From Serinus canaria (Eukaryota; Chordata; Aves; Passeriformes; Fringillidae), in the NCBI RefSeq assembly GCF_022539315.1, contig NC_066313.1, positions 33,641,059-33,705,058 on the forward strand: DNA of 64,000 bases, written 5' to 3'. Below the pieces are notes generated by a model. The model made no database searches. It was given only the letters and a program-made list of their open reading frames with translations, and was not told the origin of the DNA. How positions within the stretch are numbered: the stretch's first letter is position 1; each line of letters starts with the position of its first letter. A program made the position numbers and the translations under genes. This document shows positions 12,029 to 22,672 of this stretch, one piece after another.

Positions 12029-15000
12029 ATCACAATCCACAGTGCTCTAGCTCACTCACATTTCTACTCTAGAGTATTTAGAACCTGATTTGATAAAAAG
12101 TCATCTCTCAGCTATAGTTTTACTTGGGTCTAAAGTTGCAAGGCTTGGCTACGTAAGTGTCTTGTTTGATATCCTTAGAAACTCAAGAGTACCATCAGGT
12201 CGGTTCATGAGAAGCCTCCTGCAGCAACCCCAAGCCTTAAGAAGGGTAAATAACACAGATTAATAGGATACTCTTCCACGGCACTCTCCCATCTTTTCAT
12301 CATTTTCAGCTTGGGGACTTTCTAAGCCAGGTGGTTTTTTAATGTATTTAGTAACCCTCAGTGGATTTCTTCCCCCCTAAATTAACTTGTCCAATCTAAA
12401 ATTTGTCCCCCAAACCTTGCTCAAATAGTTTCGTGCTCCTGAAAAAATATGAGGGGAACCTCTAAACTCTGCCTACCTCATACTCTTCCTTTGCAAAACA
12501 CGAACAGATGACAAGTTAACAAACGCTGGAATGCACACACTTAAAGCCCCATGCATCACTCAGTTGCTATGTGTCTATCCAGACCTAAAGCTAGCCAACT
12601 GAAAACTCCAGCTGCAAGAGAAACTCCAGTTGTAAGAACTCAATCCTGTGGATTTAGAGAGATTCACTACTTTGAAAACACAATTCTGCCATGATTTGAT
12701 CTTGCCAACTAATTTCAGACGCACTGCTCTTTTGCTCAGTACTATTTTTTTTAATCAAAGCATTTTACAAATCCACCTAATTTTAGCTCTCTTTAACCAC
12801 AGCTGCCAAGTGCAGCCGTGTGCAAGATCACACGATTTGTTTCTCAGCTGCAGTGGCAAATTACTGATACTGTTCAAAGAACCCTCAGTTAGCTCAGTTC
12901 CAACCCCTGCAAAGCTGAAGGACAAACAACCTTTCTGCATTTTAATCATGTATACAGCAGTACATTCAAAAATGCTGCAGAAACCTACAGCAGTTCTTTA
13001 AGGTTTGATTCTTACAGATCCAGACTGGTAATTTTGTTTTGTTGGGGATTTTTTTTGTGTGTAATTAATCATGACATTCCATGAAAAACAATGGAGAACA
13101 TGCATGCACATCGCAGGAGCAGAGAGTATTATCCAGATGTACTCAGAGACCGCAAAGTCAGATCCCTGCACTGCACTTGCAGGAAAGTTCAATGGATTAT
13201 CTTAACCCTTCAAGTAGGGCAATATCCTGCCACTCTGAAAACAAACTGTGACCTCCAGTGCTGCATGTGTTTGTGATGGCAGATCTCCAAGCAGGCATGA
13301 TTTATCTCAAAATTAGAACTTCCAGAAAAATGCAAGAAGTGTCATCAACCTTCCAGTCAGATGTCATGGACAAAGTTACAGTGAATTTTGGACACGACAA
13401 GATTTTTGAGTCCCTGCAGGTGTGGTGAAAGTGGAAATTGTCCAGCTCAGCCTGTGTTTGTTCAAATACAGAAATGGCATACGAATTTGACAAGAGTCCC
13501 TGGAAAAACTGGGAATCATAGAAGGCACATCTGAGATGAACAGAACTGCACAAATCTTAAGAACTGACAGCAGTGTCAGTTCAGCAGAGAAAACAGGACA
13601 TGGACTTGACCACATCAAACACACGGCAGCTTTGATTAACAAGGTAGTGGGTAAGGGAAGCCCCATCTTTCCTCCCAGGGTCTGAGCACTGAATCAGCTT
13701 TTCACAAGGCTGAGGCCCCACAGTAGAACAGACTTATTTCTCAGCAAGTCCAGTTTTCGTTGGATCACCACAGAACACTCTTACCAGTGCTCTGTGGTTA
13801 TCTGACATTGTTAACATTTCTAGGTTTTCCAGTTTTGTGGTCAAGATCTGGAAAAGAACTTCTTCATGAGGCACTTCATAAAAACATGTGACAATTTCTT
13901 CTTCACCCTCTTGTTATTTCTGAGACTCCTCAGACAAATAACAACAAGTGCTATTGCTTTTTAAAGCTGCAAGTACCTCTCACAAGAATGCTGATGTTTC
14001 CCAAGTCTTGTCCTTGGATTAAACATGGACTGTCACACTTCACAACACAAGGAAGAACAGTATTTGAATACCACAGTAGTAAGAAATGTAGTACATGGTA
14101 AACAAAGACCAAAGGGAAGAAACAACTGCAAATTTATTAAATCCATAACTAGTTTTTGGGTTTATTTTTCTTCTTCTTCTCAGGCAGCTCCGGAAACTAG
14201 GGGAACTTCTCAAAGGACAGCCTGCTATCACTTTTACTAATATTTAGGATATTAAAGAGGACCTGCCAGCAGTGGATTTTGAGTCTGCTTCCTCTTCAAA
14301 GCACCTTCAGCCTAGTAAGCAAGCAAAAACTTGGATCAATAACCTCAGACTGTAAATCTGTCTGCAATTCTGCTGAAGGGACAGTGTTCTTCATTGAATA
14401 AATACCACATACTTGACAGCTTCAGACTGACAGCTTAAACTTCAATCCAAAAGCTATAAAACACCCATGGTATTGAAGAAAGCAGTGAAACACTTGCTGC
14501 AGAAAGTCTCACTTCTGTACATTTTTTTTCAGAGGTTCTTGAAGAGATGTAAGGACTATTCCTTGCAGAGCTGCTTGCAATCAGTTGAAAATTTATATTA
14601 AAGAGAGATCCACTGCAGAAAAACAGCAATAACCCCATGTCTGCATTTAGTTACCAATGGGATATAGAGCACTGCAATGTGAGGAGAGTACAACAGCTGG
14701 AAACCTACCTAACTTAGGGATCTCTAATTCTGATTTACACTGCTGCAGCACAGCAGACCAAAGGGCCACCAATCCCATGCTGACAAGACATGAACTGCCT
14801 GAAAAACACCATTTCAGCTGAACACAGGTAATTCTTCAGAGGCTACAATGAACTGCTAAGAGCCACAAGAAAATGGAGGCTTGTTTAGAAAAGTCTGGAA
14901 AGAGGTCTTGAATGTTTAGTAATGATGGGTTACCTTGGTGCATACGCAGGCAGTTCTTATCTCTTACCACAGATGTAAGCCATCTCTGTCTTCACTTGGA

Positions 15001-16419
15001 TGCTCTGTAGATTATTTATCTCAGTGACTGTAAGGTCTGCACTGACTAAGAAACGTAACAAACAGCAAACACACAGGCTGGAGACCAGCTGGAAGACTTC
15101 TCATGGCCAATTAAACATCGCACACTGCAGTACATTTTTCCTCTAACAGGAACAGTTGTCCACCCTTCTCTCCGCATGGACAAAAAATTCCATTTCAATG
15201 TCAAGAATAATACTTTATTTCCCTGGGAGGAGGGAGAACACTCAAGAAAAGCCTCCGTTCTGAAAATTATAAAACAGGACATTAAAAATCTACTCTTGCA
15301 TCAGCCAGATTCAACTGTTTGCGGGTTATTATTGCATTACATAGAGGAAAGATCAAAGTATTAATTTTTCACTTCAAATCCATATATGCAAGAAAACAAG
15401 AAACATTAGCTATGCCACTCTTTCTAACTACCATGAAGCACCCATCAAAACCTCTTAATGCTGACAAATTACTGTTTGACCTAGTTGGCAGTCCCTTTCT
15501 CTCTTCAGCTTTACACACAGGCACTGTGTGTAACGATTCAAACCAGACTGCCTACAAAGTTGTTGCATATTGAGTAATATCCAGTGTCATCACATGCCTT
15601 GGTCCTTTGGGATTCATCTCTGTGGATGCTGAAATGGCACCAGAAGATGCAGCTCAATGTACAGCATCCTACACAAAGCAAAAGTGGTCATCCAAAGGGT
15701 CTCCAGTCTGGAAGACAACATAGGAGGCTCATGGACTGGATAACTGTGTACCAAGCATATGCCAAATAGTCACAGCCCAATCAATCAAAGAATCAATCAA
15801 TTTCAATACCATGTTTAATATTAGTAATTAATATTAATATACCTGCTCATATTAGGTAAAAAATGCACTTGGAATTACTTCTACTAATATTAACACAAGA
15901 AAGTAGAACCTAACATTTTTGAGTCTGACATATTTGATCCCAATATTGGCACCCAGATTATTTTTTTCCCTTCAAATTATGAAAAGCAGTGTAGAGTTAA
16001 GTTATGGGATCTCACTTCACATGCTCTGTAGACTCTGCTAAAAATTTCTCCAAAAGCATTTTTTTATTCTTCTTATTATAACTGCATTGTTAATGTTTCC
16101 ACAGTATTGAGGATAAACACATCTTCAGCCTGGCGAGATGTTGCTTTGGTGGTGGAGCACACACAGCTATGGATATGCTATGAAAGGAAGAGTGAAAACA
16201 AGAACAGCCACACATGCTTGTTTCATCAGGAAGGTGTAAATGACCTGGTTCACAGCTACATGTGTAAAACAATACACACACACATGTATATCTATATATA
16301 TACATAAAAACAACCCAGACTTTGGTATTGGACTTCAAAGCGAAGTTGCATTTGTATTTTCTCCATCCCAATTGTTTGTTCTTTCAGGCAAACAGCTTCA
16401 GTTCCCAGGCAAGGGCACT
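12029..16419. other. Intron sequence, mostly featureless
   Basis: This part of ME3 intron 1 shows only minor features: an imperfect 18-bp tandem repeat at about 12603-12638, an AT-rich (TAATATTA-like) stretch at about 15815-15845, and a short (CA)n/(TA)n run at 16273-16305. No exon of ME3, other gene or dated transposon copy could be supported. Confidence 0.55.
16273..16305. repeat. Short compound CA/TA microsatellite
   Basis: Alternating ACACACAC, then ATGTATATCTATATATATA, about 100 bp from the left edge of the ME3 CpG island. It is imperfect and short. Confidence 0.8.
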
Positions 16420-17350
16420 TCTGGCTCTGTGGGAGCCGCTGCGGCAGCAGGACAGCGGTCGGAGGGGAGGCAGGTGCCCGACTCCACGGGAGGCCGCAGC
16501 ACCGAGCCAGCAGCGGGGCACCCATCACACATCCTGCGCTCCGTTCAGGGCCGCTCTCCCTCCGCAGCATTTCACCCTTTGGGACTGTCCCCACTCCCTG
16601 GGGACGGTCACGGGTGACGCTGCCAGCCCCCACCGACTGAGACACCTGCGATCCGGGGCCTTCCCCATGTCCGCAGCCCTCGCCGAGGCCCGGCCGCGCC
16701 CGCCCCGGCATCACCCCCGCCCAAGGCACCCACCTTGTTGAGGTGGGGGTTCCTGGTGATGTCGTAGCCTCGCTTCTTGATGACAGGGGCGCGGCCGGGG
16801 CCGGCCGGGGCGGTGCACCCTGCCTGGCTGCTGCGGGCCCGGGTGAGGGCGAGCAGGAGCGGCCCCCGGCCGGCCCCCACCATCCGCAGCAGGCGGCGGG
16901 CGCAGACCCCGCCGCACACCGGCACCATGGCCGCGCTGCTCCTGCCACAGGGAGCCCGGCGGGGCTGGGCGGGCGCGGCCCGGCCCGGCCCAGGCGTGCC
17001 CTGCCCAGGTGAGCCCGGCGCGGCGCACCCGCCGAAGCGAAAGGAAAACCGGGAAGGAGATCCCGCCGCAGCCCCGCGGCGGCCGCCCCTCCTCCGTTAC
17101 CTGTTAAGGCTCAGCCGGAGGCGGCGGGGAGGGGGAGCCGGGCCGGGCCCGCCCCCGCCGGGGACAGCGGCACGCCCGGGCCGGCAGCCGGCGGTGGGAG
17201 CGGGGCTGCCCGGCCGCGGTGCTCGGCCCTCTGTGCCCGCACTATCCCCGTGGGCCGCCATAAAGGCGATCCCTGGGACCTGCAGCCTGGGGACCCTGGA
17301 CAAGGACACGGGACCTTGGCGGGACATGGAGCAGGGCAGCGGAGCAAAGC
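16420..17350. promoter_or_regulatory. ME3: CpG island with the ME3 promoter and first exon
   Basis: CpG dinucleotides and G/C runs rise abruptly near 16420 and fall after about 17350, in contrast with the AT-rich flanks. The island contains the ME3 first coding exon (16734-16928, minus). GC-box-like CCGCCCCC/GGGGGCGG motifs lie upstream of it on the minus strand (about 17090-17165), and no TATA box is placed sensibly. This is the usual form of a CpG-island promoter with dispersed start sites. The transcription start should lie roughly between 16930 and 17200, but no motif fixes it. Long open frames on both strands here reflect the lack of stop codons in GC-rich DNA and are not separate genes. 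Confidence 0.85.
16734..16928 (-). CDS. ME3: ME3 first coding exon (mitochondrial NADP-dependent malic enzyme, N-terminus)
   Basis: Malic enzyme 3 oxidatively decarboxylates L-malate to pyruvate, CO2 and NADPH in the mitochondrial matrix. The exon encodes 65 residues. Residues 1-40 are rich in Arg, Ala, Leu and Gly with no acidic residue, as expected of a mitochondrial targeting peptide. Residues 47-65 (APVIKKRGYDITRNPHLNK) match the conserved malic-enzyme start, and the Lys-Lys-Arg-Gly-Tyr-Asp form together with the targeting peptide points to ME3 rather than cytosolic ME1. The ATG at 16928 has a strong Kozak context (GCGGCCATGG) and is the first ATG of this frame. The exon ends AAG with the donor GTGGGT just beyond (16733 leftward), a phase-0 junction after Asn-Lys. 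The rest of the enzyme, including the NADP- and malate-binding domains, is outside the window. The alternative ME1 is less likely. Confidence 0.88.
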
Positions 17351-17605
17351 TGCTCGGAGGAGTTGTTAGTGCTGAAGGAGCATCTTCAAAGAACTTTTCA
17401 GTCCAGGAGTGTGAAAAGCCGTGGTTGGTTAGGCATTTCAAGCCGCATATAATCCATAAATTCCCTATGTGAAATTTATATACACCGTATATTGTACATA
17501 TAATGTATTTACTGTGCAGGTAGTTATATAATGTATATAACCTTTTTTTCTTTCTGTATTTAAGTTGTAATGATAAATTTGCTGAACAAGTCAGGTCCCT
17601 GCACC

Positions 17606-17628
17606 TTTTTTTTTTTTTTTTTTTTTTT
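17606..17628. repeat. Poly-T tract (23 T)
   Basis: An uninterrupted run of 23 T about 250 bp upstream of the ME3 CpG island. Its length is likely to vary between individuals and between sequencing methods. Confidence 0.93.
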
Positions 17629-17661
17629 AAATTAGCTCTTTTATCCTTGAAAATGGTGAAA

Positions 17662-17718
17662 ACATCATCACCACCACCATTACCATCACCACAACCATTA
17701 CCATCGCCACAACCACTT
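17662..17718. repeat. Imperfect CAY trinucleotide repeat
   Basis: Interrupted units of CAT, CAC, CCA and ACA type (catcatcaccaccaccatta and following) contain two copies of a longer block, ACCATTACCATC(A/G)CCACA. It is a short degenerate minisatellite, not a coding repeat. Confidence 0.8.
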
Positions 17719-20059
17719 CTGTGGAAAAACCAGTGCTCTGATTGCAGAGAAACATTTCTTCCACAAAACACTGGAAGATTTGTGTTCAATTTCATCTTAA
17801 GATCAACACTACTTCTGTACCTGCATCCCTCTCATGAAGTTCACATCTGCTTTGCTAGAGGGACCCTCTTCAGCTTATCTTTCTATTAGTGTTGCTGTCT
17901 GCATGTGTATTTTTTAATATATTTTAATGTATTTGTGGATAAATTATACAGTCCATGCAGAAAAGAGCAGACTGCAGAGCAAAAGGCAACTAGATGGGTA
18001 TGGTTGTTTTTCCTTGCCTTGCCTCTAAGCACTCAAGAATAGGGTGTTGCAATTTGATTCCACAACCTTATGATTTCTCCCTAAAGAGCACATGGCTTCA
18101 TGCATTGTTCTAGGATATTTACACCCCTGCTGTAGGCAATGATTATATTCAAACCTCATACTTGAGGACTGTGGCAACTTCATAACTACTATGGGGGGAA
18201 AAAGACTTCTGGAAGTAGGGTTGTCTGTCTGGTCTTTGGGTCTCTCCCTAAAAAATTGGTCATAAATGGAGATACACTCCTGGGGAGACCCAGACAGTGG
18301 AGAAAAGAAGTATGTGCATCACTGAGGCCAGAATATTATCAGGGAGTTTGTTAGTGCATAGAAGACACAAGAAGAAATATACCACTATTCTTACTTTGTG
18401 TAGCTATAAACTGGAAAAATCTAGAGATTTTGACCTCAGGAACAATTTGCATAAAAGCCTAGTCAATATCATGCCAGCTTGCCAAAGCTTTCTTCCTCTT
18501 CCCAGCCAGAGCCATCATGTCAGACCTCTGAGATCTTCATGGACTCCTCTGGACCAGCTCCAAAAGGTCCATATCCTTCTTATGGTGTGGGTCTAGAACT
18601 GGATGCAGAACTCTGGGTAGGGTGGAGTAAAGGGGGAGAATCCCTTCCCTGACCTGCCGGGCACACTGCTTCTGATGCAGCCCGGGATGTAGGCAGGGGA
18701 GAAATCATTTGCCTTGGGCTACACTGAGAAAACATCTCAAGAGGTCAAATGGCAAAGGTGGGAATTCCTACACAGCCCTTTTATAATGGATTGGGGAGTA
18801 AGGAAAGTGCTGTATCTGTAGTGTCTCATTTCTAAATGGGCTGCAGAAATGGTTGCATATGACTGCTGAAGTTATTGGACAGGTCTGTTTTTAACAAGTG
18901 CACAGGATTATAAGCATTTTTGGCTTATGCACACACTGCAACAAGAAGATATATACACATATGTATACTTTTGACTTAATTGTTACTGTGTGGACTCTTT
19001 CACATACTTTATTTCTTTAATTCTAAAATTCTAGCTTATGTGCTTTTCAGAGCAGGGATGTATTATAAATTTATAGGTGTAAAATTAATTTTTTCTCTGT
19101 AGCCACAAATAGTCTCCCTACTTTTATGCAGCCACTGATTAGTGCCTTGCAGGGGCCATCTCATCTTTTATCTCCTATTGGCTGACAGTAGCCATCAAAC
19201 TGACTTTTTCATCTTAGTGAAAAATAAATTACAAATGCTGGGCCTCTAAAATTTACCTGGCACTGCAAAATAAAGCCTGAATCTGATTTAGATTCATTAT
19301 CTCCAGGCTGCAGAGTGCTTCTGTCAGATGCACATGAATTTACTTCGTCTGGTGTGCAAACCTCTCTTGAATGCAAATTGAATAAAAGAGATGGTCATTT
19401 CTTGATTAAAAATCTAGAAAGAACATTACAAAAAAAGCTATAAAAGCAATGAAATGCACACTCACTGAGGTCTTAGGATTTTTTTTAAGCTATTTTTCAG
19501 CAGCAGGAAGGAAACAATGGTTTGTGGAGTGGGATTCCATATGCACTTGGGGATTTGAGAGTTGCTGCAGAATGCAATTGAAATTACAAAGCATGTTACA
19601 AGACCCAATTTATTCCTCCAGTAATTTAAGAAACCTCTTTGTGCTGTGGCCTTGCATTTAACTGTTTGGCATCTTAGAGAATGCCAATGAAATACTCTTT
19701 AAGCTTAACAGAGAATGAATCTCTGACATATAAAGCAGAATTGTATAGTGTCTATTCTTCTATGGCATTATCTTTCCTCTCACGAAATGAATTGAGCTGC
19801 AGTTATAAACTTTCATTGTAGTGATTTTCAAATCAGATACCTTGAGAATTCCTGGCATTGTGCAGCCATGTGTCCCGTGGTTTATTAGATTTTGCACAGA
19901 CTATATACTATTCAGACTGTTAATTGAAATTCATTGTGACATGAGAAGCCTAACACAACTGGAGTAATGAGTTTTGGTTGAGACCCCTCTGTACAATAAA
20001 TAGTGGCTAGAAAAACTCTAAGTGCTGTAGAAGAGTCTGGAGCCAACTGATTCACAGAT

Positions 20060-20618
20060 AGAATCATAGCATCACGTAGATTTGAAAGGACCTAAGAGTA
20101 TCGGGTTTCAGCCTTAACCTAGTGATGGACCGCCAAGTCCACCACTAAACCATGTCCCTACACACTACATCTATATGAGTTCCAAATACCTTCAGGGATG
20201 GTGAGTGAACCACTTCCCTGGGCAGCCTGTTCCAGTGCTTGATCACCTTTCAGTGGAGAATTTTTTCCTAGCTTCTAATCTGAGCCTCCCCTGGTGCAAC
20301 TTGAGGCCATTTCCTCCTGTCTCTTGTTACTTGGTGGATGAGACGGAGCCCTCCTCACTGCAGCCTCCTTACAGTAGTTGTGGAGAGCAATAAGGTGTTC
20401 TCTGAGCCTCCTTTTCTCCAGGCTAAACACCCCCAGCTCCCTCAGCCACTCCTCATCAGACTTGTGCTCCAGACCCTTCCCCAGCTCAGTTGCCCTTCTC
20501 CAGCCATGCCTCAGCCTCTCAATGTCTTTTTGGTAGTGAGGGGCCCAAAACTGAATTTGCGGTGTGGCCTCACCAGTGCCAAGTACAGGGGGACAATCAC
20601 TGCCCTGGTCCTGCTGGG
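20060..20618 (-). mobile_element. CR1 LINE 3' fragment, minus strand
   Basis: The plus strand starts GAATCATAG, the complement of the CR1 3' terminal repeat, and continues through the 3' untranslated region (ATTTGAAAGGACCTAAGAG). On the minus strand it then enters the ORF2 C-terminus, with [32 protein letters not shown] and [16 protein letters not shown] readable. The copy is strongly 5'-truncated, as is usual for CR1. The coding piece continues open to about 20835 but the CR1 match fades near 20618. Confidence 0.93.
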
Positions 20619-21342
20619 ATTTGAAGACACCACAGGGATCATTGTGCCAACCTACCCCATTGTGCAAGAAATTATCTACTTGATGTTTAATCCACAAAGA
20701 TTCACAAAAGACTGTTTTGGATGCAGCAGCCACAGAACCCTTCTGTTCATCTTTAGTGAACACAGGACCCAGTGTTACAGACAGAATGCCAGAGATGCTG
20801 CCATAAAATAGCAGACCCCTGCAATGGGAGAGCAAGCCTCTCTGGTCTTAAAAATCCTTATTACTGCCGCCTGTCCCATGCAGTGAAGTTCAAAGTTTTT
20901 TTAAAATATAGGTAGGGTTAATGCCACTGTGCATACACATTACAGATGGAGGGACTTGCAGAGGATTCTTGTTCATGGTCAAATAGTCAGACTGTGATGG
21001 AGTTGGGAACAGGATCCATACATCCTGGCTGTCAATCCCTTGCTTACTCTGTCTTCTATCACTAGGCTGCCTTTGTCACAATTTACTTCCTTGCTTTCAT
21101 GGTGTTATTCTTCAGCAGTGAGAGACTTCACTGTCATCCAGATAAAAAAATCACTCCAGTGATGCCTTAATCAGACTCCTGGACCTCTTTCTTGTCTTTG
21201 GCTAATTTTAAGTGATAATGATGATGGTTTAGACTTACACCTCTTAAAATGAATAAAGAGGATGGAAATAAACATACTTCAGTCAATAAATTCTCCCTTC
21301 CTCTCCAATACAAATGCTGTCTTTTGGTTGCTCTTATGCTGT

Positions 21343-21368
21343 TTTACTCCCATCTTACTGGGAGTAAA
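21343..21368. repeat. Perfect 10-bp inverted repeat
   Basis: TTTACTCCCA (21343-21352), loop TCTTAC, then TGGGAGTAAA (21359-21368). Alone it is near what chance could give, but it sits 8 bp from a much longer hairpin. Confidence 0.9.
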
Positions 21369-21376
21369 GTATATAT

Positions 21377-21422
21377 GTGCTCTATAGGGTTACTGCACTG
21401 CTGCAGTAACCCTGTAGAGCAC
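21377..21422. repeat. 21-bp inverted repeat with one wobble pair
   Basis: Arms 21377-21397 and 21402-21422 are complementary over 21 bp around the 4-base loop CTGC. The only deviation is a T/G pair at 21385/21414. The arms begin GTGCTCTA and end TAGAGCAC. The stem is shorter than a typical microRNA precursor and the flanks do not extend it. Confidence 0.95.
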
Positions 21423-21985
21423 AGGCATGATCCTCAGTGCCCAAAGTTTTGAAGAGGTCAGAACAGCAAAGAAAATGCACTGTTAAACACCTCAATCAAT
21501 TTATAGTGATATATACGCATTTAATGTTTATTTATTTAAAGAATAATTTTTAATGTGCATAGGTTTCAAGCTTCCTGCCATAGAAGGTGGCATAGATTTT
21601 ACAACTGGCTTCAACAGGACTTAGTAATAGTGCTATAGTCCAGCTATAAATTTTAGCCATATTTTAAATTTAAAAATGGTTCATATACAGTGCATTTTTT
21701 AATCTAGCATGATAACACTATTTTTGAGTAACACTGGACATATATAAACAGAAGATTCTGAAGTCAAAAAAAGAGGCGAAAAATCTTTTTTTTTTAAGTC
21801 TGCTTGTTATTTGAAGGAGCATATCGGACTGACATCCAACTGATAATGTGGCGCAAGTCTGACCTGGACCATTTCTTTTACTAGAAAACTTTGAGCAGTT
21901 GAGAGATTGAATTAACAATATGGATTCTCTAAAATGATGCCAAGTGAGGCTTTGCAGCTTACAAAAAACCAGACAAACAAAAATC

Positions 21986-22017
21986 CCAAACAAACAAACA
22001 AACAAACAAACAAAAAA
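21986..22017. repeat. AAAC microsatellite
   Basis: About six consecutive AAAC units followed by a run of seven A, preceded by related AC-rich sequence from 21960. A simple tetranucleotide repeat. Confidence 0.9.
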
Positions 22018-22489
22018 ATGGAGGTGTCTCAATAATGTCTTGTGATATAAAAGGAATCAAGAAGGTGATCAATACTCAGGCACATGGAAAGGAGCTGATA
22101 TACAAGTTACTGAGGGATAAAATGACTGTGTCAACTGGTCCACCCATGCACATCCTCTCTTACTGCTGCTGTGAAGGCAGTTCAGGATGGGTTAACTATA
22201 ACTGAAAGTGCACTACAGTGATCTGTGTTCCCTTCAGCCTGACTGAGGCAAACAGATAGACAGTTAAGGTGTTTCTGAATAGCTCACATTTGTCATGGTA
22301 TGGAAACATGTATGTGTGTACCTGATATGCAGCAAGTTTAACAATTCATGTCCAATAAAGTTTTAACAGTCCTCTCTGGCTGTAAAGAAACAAAATATTT
22401 ATCTTCATACCACAGTTTGGTCAGAGGAGCTTTAACTTTTTTAACTGTTTTATTAGTCTCTGACTAATATAAGCAAATTTTTTTTTTAT

Positions 22490-22672
22490 GGTGAGGGTGG
22501 TGAAACAAAGGAACAGATTGCTGAGAAAGGTGTTGGATGCCCCATCTCTGTAAACATTCAAGGTCTGTTTGGACGTGGCTCTGAGCAGCCTGACCTAGTT
22601 GAAGATGTCCCTGATCACTGCAGGGCTGTTGCTACTAGATGGCTTTTAAAATGTTTTATCATTTTATAATTC
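22490..22672 (+). mobile_element. CR1 LINE 3' fragment, plus strand (decayed)
   Basis: GGTGAGGGTGGTGAAACAAA, GTTGGATGCCCCATCTCTG, AACATTCAAGGTCTG and AGCAGCCTGACCTAGTTG follow the order of the CR1 ORF2 end and 3' untranslated region. CTACTAGATGGCTTTTAAAA and a degraded terminal ATTCTA follow. It is more diverged than the other copies, so probably older. Confidence 0.85.

Larger units (their letters stand above)
1..16733 (-). other. ME3: ME3 intron 1, 5' part (continues off the left edge)
   Basis: This stretch lies directly downstream, on the minus strand, of the ME3 first coding exon and begins with its splice donor, so it is read as intron 1. I looked on the minus strand for the conserved next segment of malic enzyme, which begins Gly-Met-Ala-Phe-Thr-Leu-Glu-Glu, and found no match, so the second coding exon lies beyond the left edge. 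Open frames here are short, carry no recognisable domain and are interrupted at the density expected of non-coding DNA. ME3 is known to have a very large first intron in vertebrates. The content is one long decayed CR1, a hairpin cluster, homopolymer tracts and otherwise unique AT-rich sequence. Confidence 0.7.
17351..20059. other. Intergenic sequence upstream of ME3
   Basis: AT-rich sequence between the ME3 CpG island and the first intergenic CR1. It holds a 23-T tract (17606-17628) and a CAY-trinucleotide stretch (17662-17718). No coding gene, RNA gene or transposon is recognised. The small open frames (for example 18297-18596) have no domain. Confidence 0.6.
20619..22489. other. Intergenic sequence
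   Basis: No gene is recognised. The stretch contains a pair of adjacent hairpins (21343-21422) and an AAAC microsatellite (21986-22017), listed separately. The remainder is unique AT-rich DNA. Confidence 0.6.

Noticed and set aside
13561..13582. 9-bp inverted repeat GAACTGACA with a 4-base loop
   Set aside because: Arms of 9 bp with short loops are expected several times by chance in 64 kb.
1..16733. Further ME3 exons on the minus strand
   Set aside because: I looked for the GMAFTLEE start of the next malic-enzyme segment and found no match. The ends of the open frames do not resemble malic enzyme.
16292..17028. Several long open frames on both strands in the first CpG island
   Set aside because: GC-rich DNA has few stop codons. 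Only the 16734-16928 minus frame matches a known protein, and the others are shadows of it or of the promoter.
21343..21422. MicroRNA precursor reading of the paired hairpins
   Set aside because: The stem is only 21 bp with a 4-base loop and the flanks do not pair further, unlike typical precursors. Kept only as an alternative to test.
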